This document shows positions 44,264 to 53,203 of a DNA stretch of 64,000 bases, piece by piece. Source of the DNA: an uncultured Winogradskyella sp. (GTDB lineage Bacteria; Bacteroidota; Bacteroidia; Flavobacteriales; Flavobacteriaceae). The notes below the pieces were generated by a model that ran no database searches, was not told the DNA's origin, and saw nothing but the letters and a program-made list of their open reading frames with translations. Each line of letters opens with the position of its first letter. Within the stretch, counting starts at the first letter, position 1. The position numbers and the translations under genes were made by a program. The stretch is taken from the NCBI RefSeq assembly GCF_947498005.1, contig NZ_CANMIW010000006.1, positions 62,001-126,000 on the forward strand, written 5' to 3'.

Positions 44264-45037
44264 ATGTCTAAACGCCCTTTAATATTAGTTACCAATGACG
44301 ATGGTATAACTGCCCCTGGAATTAGAACCTTAATTTCAGTTATGAATACCATTGGTGACGTCGTTGTTGTGGCTCCTGATAGTCCTCAGAGCGCAATGGG
44401 ACACGCCATTACAATTAATTCTACACTTCATATTGAAAAAGTGGTTATCGATGGTAAACAAACAGAATATAGTTGTTCTGGCACTCCTGCAGATTGTGTA
44501 AAAATCGCAGTTAATGAGATTTTAGACCGACGACCAGATATTTGTGTGTCTGGTATTAATCATGGTTCAAACTCATCTATAAACGTTATTTATTCTGGTA
44601 CAATGAGTGCTGCTTTAGAAGCCGGAATTGAAGGTATACCAGCGATTGGTTTTTCGTTATTAGATTTTAATTGGAATGCCAATTTTGAACACACAAAATC
44701 CTTTATTAAAACAATCACTAATGAAGTATTAGAAAATGGTCTACCTGATGGCGTAGTTTTAAATGTAAATTTACCTAACCTTGAAAAAAAGGCTATTAAA
44801 GGCATTAAAATTTGCAGACAAGCTAAAGCAAATTGGAAAGAAGAATTTGACAAACGTACCAACCCAATGGGACGCGATTATTATTGGTTAACGGGAAAAT
44901 TTGTAAATATGGATCAAGGCGAAGATACTGATGAATGGGCATTAGAGAACGGTTATGTCTCTGTAGTACCTGTTCATTTTGATTTAACTGCGCATCACAC
45001 AATACAAAAATTAAATACCTGGAAACTCAATGGGTAA
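44264..45037 (+). CDS. surE: 5'/3'-nucleotidase SurE
   Basis: A 257-residue metal-dependent phosphatase of nucleoside monophosphates. VTNDDGITAPGI (about 8-19) carries the metal-binding Asp pair. It is followed by VVAPDSPQSAMGHAIT, SGTPADCVK, SGINHGSN and YSGTMSAALEA. The start is the ATG at 44264, six bases past a near-promoter AT-rich tract. It lies divergent from prc and upstream of lpxB. Confidence 0.94.
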   Translation: MSKRPLILVTNDDGITAPGIRTLISVMNTIGDVVVVAPDSPQSAMGHAITINSTLHIEKVVIDGKQTEYSCSGTPADCVKIAVNEILDRRPDICVSGINHGSNSSINVIYSGTMSAALEAGIEGIPAIGFSLLDFNWNANFEHTKSFIKTITNEVLENGLPDGVVLNVNLPNLEKKAIKGIKICRQAKANWKEEFDKRTNPMGRDYYWLTGKFVNMDQGEDTDEWALENGYVSVVPVHFDLTAHHTIQKLNTWKLNG

Positions 45038-45076
45038 TAGAACAAAAATACTTAATGTAAACATAGCTCTGAACTA

Positions 45077-46192
45077 ATGAAGTACTATATCATTTCTGGG
45101 GAAGCTTCTGGTGATTTACATGGATCAAATCTCATGAAAGCATTGATTGAACGCGACGAGCAAGCTGAAATTAGATTTTGGGGAGGCGACCTTATGCAAC
45201 AGGTTGGTGGAGAAATGGTAATGCATTATAAAGAGCGCCAATTTATGGGCTTTGCTGAAGTGATTTTGAACCTCAGAAAAGTCTTAGGCCATATTAAATT
45301 TTGCAAGTCTGATATTGAAAAATTTCAACCAGATGTTATTATTTTTATTGATAATTCTGGGTTTAACCTTAGAATTGCGAAATGGGCAAAAGCACTTAAT
45401 TACAAAACTCATTATTATATTTCGCCTCAGGTTTGGGCTTCTAGAGCAAGTAGAGTGGAAAAAATAAAGCAAGATGTTGATGCTATGTATTGCATTCTAC
45501 CTTTTGAAAAAGCATTTTATAAAAAATACGATTACGACGTCAATTTTGTTGGTCATCCATTAATTGATGCTATTGCGGATAGACCGCAAGTAAACGAGCA
45601 AAAATTTAGAGAAGAACATCAATTAAGCTCACAACCTATAATTGCATTATTACCTGGCAGTAGAAAGCAAGAAATCACAAAAATGCTAGGTGTAATGTTA
45701 AGTTTAGTAGATGACTTTAAAGGTTATCAATTCGTTATTGCAGGTGCACCAAGTCAAGATTATAATTTTTACAAAACTTTTATAAAGAAGAAAAACATTA
45801 AGTTTATTTCTAATAAAACATACGATTTATTGAGTCTCTCAACTGCTGCATTAGTAACTTCGGGCACTGCTACTTTAGAAACTGCATTATTTAAAGTACC
45901 GCAGGTCGTTTGCTATAAAGCAAGCTCCATTTCTTATCAAATTGCTAAACGAATAATTACGCTTAAATATATTTCACTAGTTAATTTAATTATGGATCGT
46001 GAAGTTGTAACTGAGTTAATACAAGGTGATTTAAATACTAAACGATTGAAGAATGAATTAACTACAATTCTAGATTCTAAAAAACGAGAGCAACTCTTTT
46101 TAGATTATTACGAATTAGAGCAAAAGCTTGGTGGTCGTGGTGCTAGTGAGAACACTGCTAAATTAATATATAACGCTATTAAAAACGATTGA
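45077..46192 (+). CDS. lpxB: Lipid-A-disaccharide synthase LpxB
   Basis: A 371-residue GT19 glycosyltransferase that condenses UDP-2,3-diacylglucosamine with lipid X at the inner membrane. ISGEASGDLHGSNLM (5-19), WGGDLMQQVGGEMV, FIDNSGFNLRIA, YYISPQVWASRASR, FVGHPLID, LLPGSRKQEI and VTSGTATLE are family blocks. The surE-lpxB pair is close (39-base gap), then a short gap to the C40 lipoprotein, suggesting one transcript. Confidence 0.95.
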   Translation: MKYYIISGEASGDLHGSNLMKALIERDEQAEIRFWGGDLMQQVGGEMVMHYKERQFMGFAEVILNLRKVLGHIKFCKSDIEKFQPDVIIFIDNSGFNLRIAKWAKALNYKTHYYISPQVWASRASRVEKIKQDVDAMYCILPFEKAFYKKYDYDVNFVGHPLIDAIADRPQVNEQKFREEHQLSSQPIIALLPGSRKQEITKMLGVMLSLVDDFKGYQFVIAGAPSQDYNFYKTFIKKKNIKFISNKTYDLLSLSTAALVTSGTATLETALFKVPQVVCYKASSISYQIAKRIITLKYISLVNLIMDREVVTELIQGDLNTKRLKNELTTILDSKKREQLFLDYYELEQKLGGRGASENTAKLIYNAIKND

Positions 46193-46209
46193 TACCGAAA
46201 CTACTATAG

Positions 46210-46719
46210 ATGAAAAAAATATTACCATTTATATTCTTGCTTTTTATAGTTTCTAGCTGTAAATCAAAAAAGGTTGCACCAAATAAAAAGAAACAAACAC
46301 GCACTGTAAAGGTTAATACTACGAATAAACCAACAAAAGCTGCAGAATCTATTGTTAAATACGCACAAACTTTTAATGGCACACGCTACAAATATGGTGG
46401 TACTACAAAAAAAGGTATGGACTGTTCTGGTTTAATTTTTACAAGTTATAAAAAATACGATATTAATTTGCCAAGAACTACATCTGGACTAAAAAGCACT
46501 GGTGATTGGGTAGACTTAAAAGAAGTTAATGTTGGTGATTTAGTCTTTTTTGCGACTAAAAAGAATAGTAGAAGTGTCAACCACGTAGGCATTGTAACAA
46601 GAGTAAGAACTGGCAATGTGGAATTTATACATGCTTCTAGTAGTAAAGGTGTAATGACCTCTTCATTAGCAGAAAAGTATTGGTACTTCTCTTTTGTACA
46701 AGCTAGGCGCGTTTTGTAA
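46210..46719 (+). CDS. NlpC/P60 (C40) peptidoglycan endopeptidase lipoprotein
   Basis: A 169-residue lipoprotein (MKKILPFIFLLFIVSSC, Cys17) with a basic linker and the C40 domain: RYKYGGTTKKGMDCSGLIF (catalytic Cys about 76), VNHVGIVT (His) and FIHASSSKG (third residue His). It should cut peptide stems of peptidoglycan. It starts 17 bases after lpxB. Such enzymes are common in flavobacteria. Confidence 0.9.
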   Translation: MKKILPFIFLLFIVSSCKSKKVAPNKKKQTRTVKVNTTNKPTKAAESIVKYAQTFNGTRYKYGGTTKKGMDCSGLIFTSYKKYDINLPRTTSGLKSTGDWVDLKEVNVGDLVFFATKKNSRSVNHVGIVTRVRTGNVEFIHASSSKGVMTSSLAEKYWYFSFVQARRVL

Positions 46720-46751
46720 AAACATTTTACATATCTTAGTAACTCATTATC

Positions 46752-48782
46752 ATGAAGTTACTAAATTTTACATTTATAAAGCTAACCTTTTGTTTAGTCT
46801 TAGGTATAATTTTAGCCCACTACCTGAAGCCAAGCTTCAACGCAACTTTATATATTACAATTAGCTTAATTATCCTTGTTGGATTTTATTGGTACAAATT
46901 AAAATCTAAAATAAATCGTTCTCCTCTTTTTGGATGTCTCGCATTCCTTAGTATGATTGGTGTAGGAATGATATCGTATCAGCTGCAAGACGACACACTA
47001 CGACCTCAGCATTACACACACTATAATTCTTCAGATAACTATAACAATGTAATTTTTAAAATTGAAGAGCGATTAAAACCAGACACTTACAATTTTAAAT
47101 ACATTGTAGCTATAAGCTCATTTAATAAAAAAGAAACTACAGGGCGATTATTAATAAATATTAGGCGTAATAGTTTAGTGAAACAATACAATGTAGATGA
47201 TGTTTTGTATGCATCTTTAAAACTTCAACCTATTCAAAAACCATTAAACCCATTTCAGTTTGATTATAGTAATTACTTAGAGTTAAAGCAGGTTTATCAT
47301 CAAGTTTATCTTAATCATTCAAACATCCTTCCGCTCTCTAGCGATAAGTCTACAATCTATGGATATGCAGACCAATTAAGAACTAAAATCAACAGAAAAC
47401 TAATAATAGCAGGATTTAAAGGCGATGCACTCAGTATTATGAATGCATTATTACTTGGTCAGCGACAAACCATTGACAAAACTGTTTATAATAATTATGT
47501 TAACTCTGGAACTATTCATATTCTGGCTGTATCTGGATTGCATGTTGGAATCATTTTATGGATCTTGAATTTTATTTTTAGTCCACTACTTTACCTAAAA
47601 CACGGCCACTTTTTAAGGCCATTTATTTTAGTCATTATATTGTGGTGTTTTGCCGTTATCGCAGGTTTATCGCCTTCGGTTACAAGAGCCGTTACAATGT
47701 TCAGTATCATTAGCATTGCTATGCATCTCAAACGACCAACCAACATCTACAACACCTTAGTTCTTTCAGCATTTGTAATTTTATTATTTAAGCCTACTTT
47801 TTTGTTTTCAGTTGGTTTTCAAATGAGCTACTTAGCCGTATTAGGTATCGTTAGCATACAGCCATTTATCTATAAAATTTGGCAACCAAAATATATAATA
47901 ACAGATAAATTGTGGCAAATTTTCACAGTTACGCTAGCTGCACAAATTGGTGTAGTCCCTATTAGTTTATTTTATTTTCATCAATTTCCTGGTCTATTTT
48001 TCATCTCTAATATGGTTATTATTCCATTTTTGGGGTTAATCCTTGGGTTTGGTCTGCTAATTATTTTACTAGCATTAATTGATTTATTACCTCAGCCCTT
48101 TGTTACGACTTACAGTTATATTATTGATAGTTTAAATAGTTTTATAGCTTGGGTTGCTCAATTCGAAAACTTCTTGTTTAGAGATATTCCCTTTACTTTA
48201 ATTCAAGTTATCACAACCTATCTGATAATTCTAGCATTGATTCAAGTTTACAAAACAAGAAAATATAAATGGGTTGTGCTAAGTTTAATAGGTATAATGG
48301 GGTTTCAATTTTTGAATTTTTATAATAAACATAAAACTCAAACTAGTGAATTTGTAATTTTTAATAAAAGTAGATTTACCATTATAGGAGAAAAATTTAA
48401 TGACGAATTGAGGTTGTTTCATAATTTAGATTCTACTAAACTACAATCTGATTATGTGATAAAGAATTATAAAGTAGGCCAATCCATCACTAAAATTGAA
48501 ACTAATAATCTTAAGACAGTGTATCAGTTTAAAAATAAAACCATCTTAATTATAGATAGCTTAGCCGTTTATAAACGCCTAACGTTTAAACCAAACTATA
48601 TTGTACTAAGAAATTCTCCTAAACTAAACTTAAATAGACTCATAGACAGTTTACAACCTCAAAAAATAATTGCAGATGCTAGTAATTACAAATCTTATCT
48701 TAAACGTTGGAAAGAAACTTGCTTGCATAAAAAAATCCCTTTTCATCAAACCAATGAAAAGGGAGCTTTTATAATTAAATAA
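46752..48782 (+). CDS. comEC: ComEC/Rec2-family DNA-uptake channel protein
   Basis: A 676-residue membrane protein. Two N-terminal membrane segments, a DUF4131-like OB region (about 95-195), the competence domain with about seven helices (NSGTIHILAVSGLHVGIILW, AGLSPSVTRAVTMFSI, SVGFQMSYLAVLGIVSI), then a C-terminal part of about 170 residues. The metallo-beta-lactamase domain of the longer ComEC proteins is missing: no HxHxDH motif is seen. It transports single-stranded DNA in competent bacteria. A terminator for the neighbouring gene lies in its last codons. Confidence 0.88.
   Translation: MKLLNFTFIKLTFCLVLGIILAHYLKPSFNATLYITISLIILVGFYWYKLKSKINRSPLFGCLAFLSMIGVGMISYQLQDDTLRPQHYTHYNSSDNYNNVIFKIEERLKPDTYNFKYIVAISSFNKKETTGRLLINIRRNSLVKQYNVDDVLYASLKLQPIQKPLNPFQFDYSNYLELKQVYHQVYLNHSNILPLSSDKSTIYGYADQLRTKINRKLIIAGFKGDALSIMNALLLGQRQTIDKTVYNNYVNSGTIHILAVSGLHVGIILWILNFIFSPLLYLKHGHFLRPFILVIILWCFAVIAGLSPSVTRAVTMFSIISIAMHLKRPTNIYNTLVLSAFVILLFKPTFLFSVGFQMSYLAVLGIVSIQPFIYKIWQPKYIITDKLWQIFTVTLAAQIGVVPISLFYFHQFPGLFFISNMVIIPFLGLILGFGLLIILLALIDLLPQPFVTTYSYIIDSLNSFIAWVAQFENFLFRDIPFTLIQVITTYLIILALIQVYKTRKYKWVVLSLIGIMGFQFLNFYNKHKTQTSEFVIFNKSRFTIIGEKFNDELRLFHNLDSTKLQSDYVIKNYKVGQSITKIETNNLKTVYQFKNKTILIIDSLAVYKRLTFKPNYIVLRNSPKLNLNRLIDSLQPQKIIADASNYKSYLKRWKETCLHKKIPFHQTNEKGAFIIK
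48729..48764 (-). terminator. Thioredoxin-gene terminator inside the comEC coding end
   Basis: A perfect 11-bp stem (48764-48754 with 48746-48736) with a T-run of seven on the minus strand (48735-48729). The hairpin lies within the last codons of comEC, so both a coding sequence and the terminator of the convergent thioredoxin gene (stop at 48796) share these bases. Confidence 0.75.
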
Positions 48783-48795
48783 GTCTGTACTTTAA

Positions 48796-49347
48796 TTACT
48801 CTTCAAATTCAGCCTCAAAAGTCTTTACATACTCACTAAACTCTTCTTGAGTAGTCATATCCTTATATTTATCAGTTTTAAAGATTTTTAAATATAACTC
48901 CAATTGTTGCGGCTTAAGATAACCTTGAATAGGTGCAATTACATTTCCTTCTTCATCAAAAAACACCATTGTAGGATATGCCCTTATTTGCAAGAAACGA
49001 GAAAACTCGTGTGCGCTATTTCTTCTATTTGCTTTAGATTCGTCATAGTTAGGATTAGTATATGTTTTTTCCTTGTACGTTATTTCTTCATCACCTTCAG
49101 CATTAAACTTAACGGCATAATAATGCTCATTAATGTAAGCAGCCACATCTTTTGTTTGAAATGTATTCTTATCTAACATTTTACATGGACCACACCAATT
49201 GGTATACACATCCATAAAAATTTTTTTAGGTGCCTTTTTCTGAAGTTCTAAGGCTTCTTCCATAGTTAACCAGTTAATATCTTGTGCAATTGCTGATATT
49301 GAAAAAGCAAAAATTGCAATGAGTCCTAAACTTATTTTTTTCATCAT
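48796..49347 (-). CDS. Periplasmic thioredoxin-family protein
   Basis: A 183-residue protein with signal peptide (cleavage after AIAQ, about residue 22) and a thioredoxin fold with NWCGPCK (Cys52, Cys55), FMDVYTNW before it and RAYPTMVFFDEEGNV (cis-Pro) after it. An insert of about 25 residues (AEGDEEITYKEKTY region) lies between. It should act in the periplasm as a disulfide reductase or isomerase. The start at 49344 (second Met) is also possible. Confidence 0.87.
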   Translation of the reverse strand: MMKKISLGLIAIFAFSISAIAQDINWLTMEEALELQKKAPKKIFMDVYTNWCGPCKMLDKNTFQTKDVAAYINEHYYAVKFNAEGDEEITYKEKTYTNPNYDESKANRRNSAHEFSRFLQIRAYPTMVFFDEEGNVIAPIQGYLKPQQLELYLKIFKTDKYKDMTTQEEFSEYVKTFEAEFEE

Positions 49348-49383
49348 AGTTGATTTGTTGCAAATACTGATCCGAACTTACAA

Positions 49384-49409
49384 AAAATGCTCCTAAATAG
49401 GAGCATTTT
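49384..49409 (-). terminator. Terminator after the longer POT gene
   Basis: A perfect 12-bp stem (49409-49398 with 49395-49384), loop of two bases and a T-run on the minus strand. It lies between the stop of the POT gene at 49431 and the thioredoxin gene, and closes the peptide-use operon. Confidence 0.8.
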
Positions 49410-49430
49410 ATAAATTTTTAACGATTTGTC

Positions 49431-51551
49431 TTAACGTACACCATGCATTAATTTCTTTAATACTGGGTTTAAAATAAATATTAATAGACCTGCTGCCACA
49501 GGCACAATAGTAAAAATTAAGAAGAATGTAGATAAACTATACTCTTTTGTAATATTTTCAATTTGTCCACCAACAACTGCAGCCAATTTGTTTCCAATTG
49601 CAATTGCTAAATACCACATACCAAACATTAACGCAATCATTCGGCCAGGCACTAGTTTACTCACATAAGACAAACCAACAGGAGATAAACAAAGTTCTCC
49701 AAGTGTATGGAATAGATATGCTAATATCAACCAGACCATACTCACTTTAACACCATCTACAAGACCAAAAGCACCAAAAGCCAATAATCCAAACCCAAGT
49801 CCCATTGTAGATAAACCAAGCGCATATTTAGTTGCTGCACTTGGGTTGTATTTACTTTCCCACCATTTAGAAAAGAATGATGCAAATACAATGATAAAGA
49901 ATGAATTAAGAATACTAAACCATGATACTGTGATTTCTACTTCGTTGTCTCTTACTTTTGTAATAGTAGCATCAACAAAACCATTATCTCTACCAATGCT
50001 TGAGGCATGAGCTTTAAGTTCTTCTAATTTTTCATTTGAAGAAACAAAAGAAAACTCGGTTAATTCCTTGTTTTTATTAATGATAATTTTTCTATCTCCT
50101 ACTTTATAATCAGCATATGGCTCACCTACAGTAATTACTTTGGTCACAATTTTCTGGGACGGCTCAGTACCTGTATTTTGAGTCACTGGTATATATTTAT
50201 ACTGTAATACGCCCTTATCATTTTTAACATGAACACCTTTTTCATCTAATTCTGGTTGCTCAATTGCACTGTAACTTACATCATAAGCTGTAGTGTTAAA
50301 ATCTCTATTTAACATCCATCCTACAATTCCCCACATTAACACAAAACAGACTACTAATACAATATTTGAACCAGGTATTTTCTTGAACGTTTTCTTCCAT
50401 AAAATATAAAGAACGTATGAAATGATAATCAATGGTACAACTGTAAGTAATGTATTCACTATATTAAATATCGTTGCTGAACTTCCGCTTAATAATCGAT
50501 CTACATTATCTCTAGCAAAAATTACTAATGATGATGCTCCTTGCTCAAAAGACATCCAAAAGAATACCGTGAAAAATGCAAAAATGATAAATGCTATCAT
50601 TCTATCTCTTACAACAGCTGTATATCTTAAAATACGACTAATAACTAATATTAAGAATAATCCCAATGCAAATAATACTGCTGTATATTGACCTTCAAAT
50701 TCACCTATTTGTAAAAATGAGAACATATCGATACCTGCTATCTTGGACATTGGATCGTTAATAGCATAACCAAGTCCAATGATTGAAGAAATAGCAATTA
50801 AAATTTTATCTAAGGTCGTAAACGGATTAGGGCGCTCCTCATTTTCTTCAGTTGTTATTTCAACACTTTCCTCGTTAATGTTTTGAGGTAACTCTACCTC
50901 ATGTACTTTAGAAGGCTTCGCTCCTATTTTACCGAATAAAGGTCCTGCTAACCAAAATTGGATGGTTCCTAAAAGCATAAAGATTCCTGCTAATCCAAAT
51001 CCATAAGCCCAACCTACTTTTTCTGCCAAATAACCACAAAGCATCATACCAAAAAACGCACCTGCATTTACTCCCATATAATAAATGGTATAAGCGCCAT
51101 CTTTTTTCTCTGGATGCGTTTTGTACATATCAGAAATAATAGACGTCATAGTAGGCTTAAAGAATCCTGTTCCAATAACTAATAGGGCCAAACCAAAATA
51201 CAAAGAAAATTCTGTTTCTAGTGCCATTGAGGCATGGCCAGCTGTCATAATTAGCGAGCCAATAATAACTGCTGCTCTATAACCTGTGTACTTATCTGCA
51301 AGCCATCCTCCAATAATTGGCGTAATGTAAAGTAGCATGGCGTATGTACCAAAAAGCGCACCTGCATTTTCTACTGTCCATTCCCAACCTGGATTATAGC
51401 CAATAGCTGCCATGGTAAGAAAATTAACTAGTAAAACACGCATTCCGTAGAAGGAGAAACGTTCCCACATTTCAGTAAAGAATAGCACAAAAAGTCCAGC
51501 AGGATGACCTAAAACTTTGTCTTTAAATAGATTTTCAATATCTGTATTCAT
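49431..51551 (-). CDS. POT-family peptide transporter with large extracytoplasmic insert
   Basis: A 706-residue proton-coupled oligopeptide transporter. N-terminal FFTEMWERFSFYGMR (E-x-x-E-R motif, proton coupling), then the PTR2 signature region (GAFFGMMLCGYLAEKVGW) and C-terminal helices with FHTLGELCLSPVGLSYV. Residues about 415-543 (from NRDFNTTAYDVSYS to DNEVEITVS) are a charged strand-rich domain of about 130 residues inserted between helices, absent from the neighbouring paralogue of 519 residues. It probably faces the periplasm. It is in line with a second POT gene and a DPP IV gene. Confidence 0.9.
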   Translation of the reverse strand: MNTDIENLFKDKVLGHPAGLFVLFFTEMWERFSFYGMRVLLVNFLTMAAIGYNPGWEWTVENAGALFGTYAMLLYITPIIGGWLADKYTGYRAAVIIGSLIMTAGHASMALETEFSLYFGLALLVIGTGFFKPTMTSIISDMYKTHPEKKDGAYTIYYMGVNAGAFFGMMLCGYLAEKVGWAYGFGLAGIFMLLGTIQFWLAGPLFGKIGAKPSKVHEVELPQNINEESVEITTEENEERPNPFTTLDKILIAISSIIGLGYAINDPMSKIAGIDMFSFLQIGEFEGQYTAVLFALGLFLILVISRILRYTAVVRDRMIAFIIFAFFTVFFWMSFEQGASSLVIFARDNVDRLLSGSSATIFNIVNTLLTVVPLIIISYVLYILWKKTFKKIPGSNIVLVVCFVLMWGIVGWMLNRDFNTTAYDVSYSAIEQPELDEKGVHVKNDKGVLQYKYIPVTQNTGTEPSQKIVTKVITVGEPYADYKVGDRKIIINKNKELTEFSFVSSNEKLEELKAHASSIGRDNGFVDATITKVRDNEVEITVSWFSILNSFFIIVFASFFSKWWESKYNPSAATKYALGLSTMGLGFGLLAFGAFGLVDGVKVSMVWLILAYLFHTLGELCLSPVGLSYVSKLVPGRMIALMFGMWYLAIAIGNKLAAVVGGQIENITKEYSLSTFFLIFTIVPVAAGLLIFILNPVLKKLMHGVR

Positions 51552-51596
51552 ATAAAAATTAATTAGTTAGGAGTAATTATTTAAGCGTTAGTTATT

Positions 51597-53156
51597 TTAA
51601 TTATCAGCTAATTCAAAACCTTCGGCTTCATCATCATGCATTTCTACTTCGTTGTCCTCTGCACCATGCGTTAAACGTTTTAAAGGTTTAAGTAATAAGA
51701 TTACCAATATTCCAAAGATAACAGTGAATATCGTTATTCCAGAAAATATAGCATATTCCCCAAATTCTGAAGCAGATTCTCCAATAACACCAGCGACTTT
51801 GTTACCAAGTCCTGTTGCCGCAAAATAAACACCCATCATCAATGAAGCATATTTTACAGGAGCTAATTTTGTTATAAACGATAATGCTACAGGAGATGAA
51901 CATAACTCTCCAATTGTATGGAATAAATAAGCCAACACCAACCAATACATTGCAGAGCTGCCTTTTGAGTTAAACTCAGCAGCTGCAAATATCATAAACA
52001 CGAAACCAAGGCCCATTATCATCGTACCAATTGCCATCTTAAATAATGAAGATGCCTCTTTACCTTTCAATTTTCGTTTGGCCCAATAACCCGCAACTAA
52101 CGTAGCGAAAATAATAATGAAACCAGCGTTTAAACCTTGAAACCAAGTCGCAGGTATTTCCCAACCAAATAATACACGGTCTGTATTTGTTTTCGTGTAA
52201 ATACTCATTAAACCACCTGCTTGTTCAAATGCTCCCCAAAAAACTATAACTATCAAAAATGAGAGTAATAATACAAGATATCGATCTTTAGATATTTGAG
52301 TTTCTAAATTTTTATAAATCATCATCATGATTCCTGCTACTACAGCAATAAATATATATAATGCCGTGTAACCCCAACTATCTACACCATTATAAGTAAA
52401 TCCTGCATATACAGCATATACCATAATCAACGCAACAATTCCAAGGTTAATTGGAGACTTTAATAAATCACTTAAAAGCTTACCAATAGAAACATCAGAG
52501 TTTTTGTCTTCGGCTGTAGGCTTATTTCCAACAGAAACTAAATATTTCTGTCCATATAAATAAACAACTAATCCTAACAGCATGGCAATACCTGCTAATC
52601 CAAAGCCATAATGCCAACCAATTTGTTCACCAACATATCCGACAATAAAAGTTGCAAGTAACGACCCCAAATTAATTCCTATATAGAAAATACTAAATCC
52701 TTTATCTCTTCTAATATCTCCAGGTTTATATAAACCACCAACCATAGTTGAAATATTTGGCTTTAGTAAACCAACACCTAAAATAATAAGAGCTAAACCT
52801 GTGTAAAAAGCCCACATTTCATCAAAAGCTAAAATACCATGACCTGCAACTAATATTAATGCGCCATAAAGAACCGCTTTCTTTTGCCCTAACACTTTAT
52901 CCGCAATCATTCCGCCAGGAATAGACATTACATATACTAACATGGTATACCATCCATAAAGCATTATTGACTCCGAATCTAACCATCCTAAACCAGGATT
53001 ATCTGCTGTAGTCTTCTCTACTAAATAGAGTGTTAATAAGGCTCGCATCCCATAATAGGAGAAACGTTCCCACATTTCTGTAAAAAATAATACGTATAAA
53101 CCTACTGGATGTCCAAATAGCTCCTTTTGATGTGCTTGTTTAATTGCAGTTGACAT
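51597..53156 (-). CDS. POT-family peptide transporter
   Basis: A 519-residue di/tripeptide:H+ symporter. The E-x-x-E-R motif in FFTEMWERFSYYGMR (28-42), NLGSLLATFIVGYVGEQIGW (PTR2 signature), and FHTIGELCSSPVALSFI near the end. It has the usual length. It is paralogous to the next gene, whose N-terminal motif differs by few residues. It lies 48 bases after the DPP IV gene, so import would follow outside cleavage of peptides. Confidence 0.92.
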   Translation of the reverse strand: MSTAIKQAHQKELFGHPVGLYVLFFTEMWERFSYYGMRALLTLYLVEKTTADNPGLGWLDSESIMLYGWYTMLVYVMSIPGGMIADKVLGQKKAVLYGALILVAGHGILAFDEMWAFYTGLALIILGVGLLKPNISTMVGGLYKPGDIRRDKGFSIFYIGINLGSLLATFIVGYVGEQIGWHYGFGLAGIAMLLGLVVYLYGQKYLVSVGNKPTAEDKNSDVSIGKLLSDLLKSPINLGIVALIMVYAVYAGFTYNGVDSWGYTALYIFIAVVAGIMMMIYKNLETQISKDRYLVLLLSFLIVIVFWGAFEQAGGLMSIYTKTNTDRVLFGWEIPATWFQGLNAGFIIIFATLVAGYWAKRKLKGKEASSLFKMAIGTMIMGLGFVFMIFAAAEFNSKGSSAMYWLVLAYLFHTIGELCSSPVALSFITKLAPVKYASLMMGVYFAATGLGNKVAGVIGESASEFGEYAIFSGITIFTVIFGILVILLLKPLKRLTHGAEDNEVEMHDDEAEGFELADN

Positions 53157-53203
53157 AATATGTTAGTTAGTGTTAGTTAGTTTTATTTTAACTCGCAAAG
53201 ATG

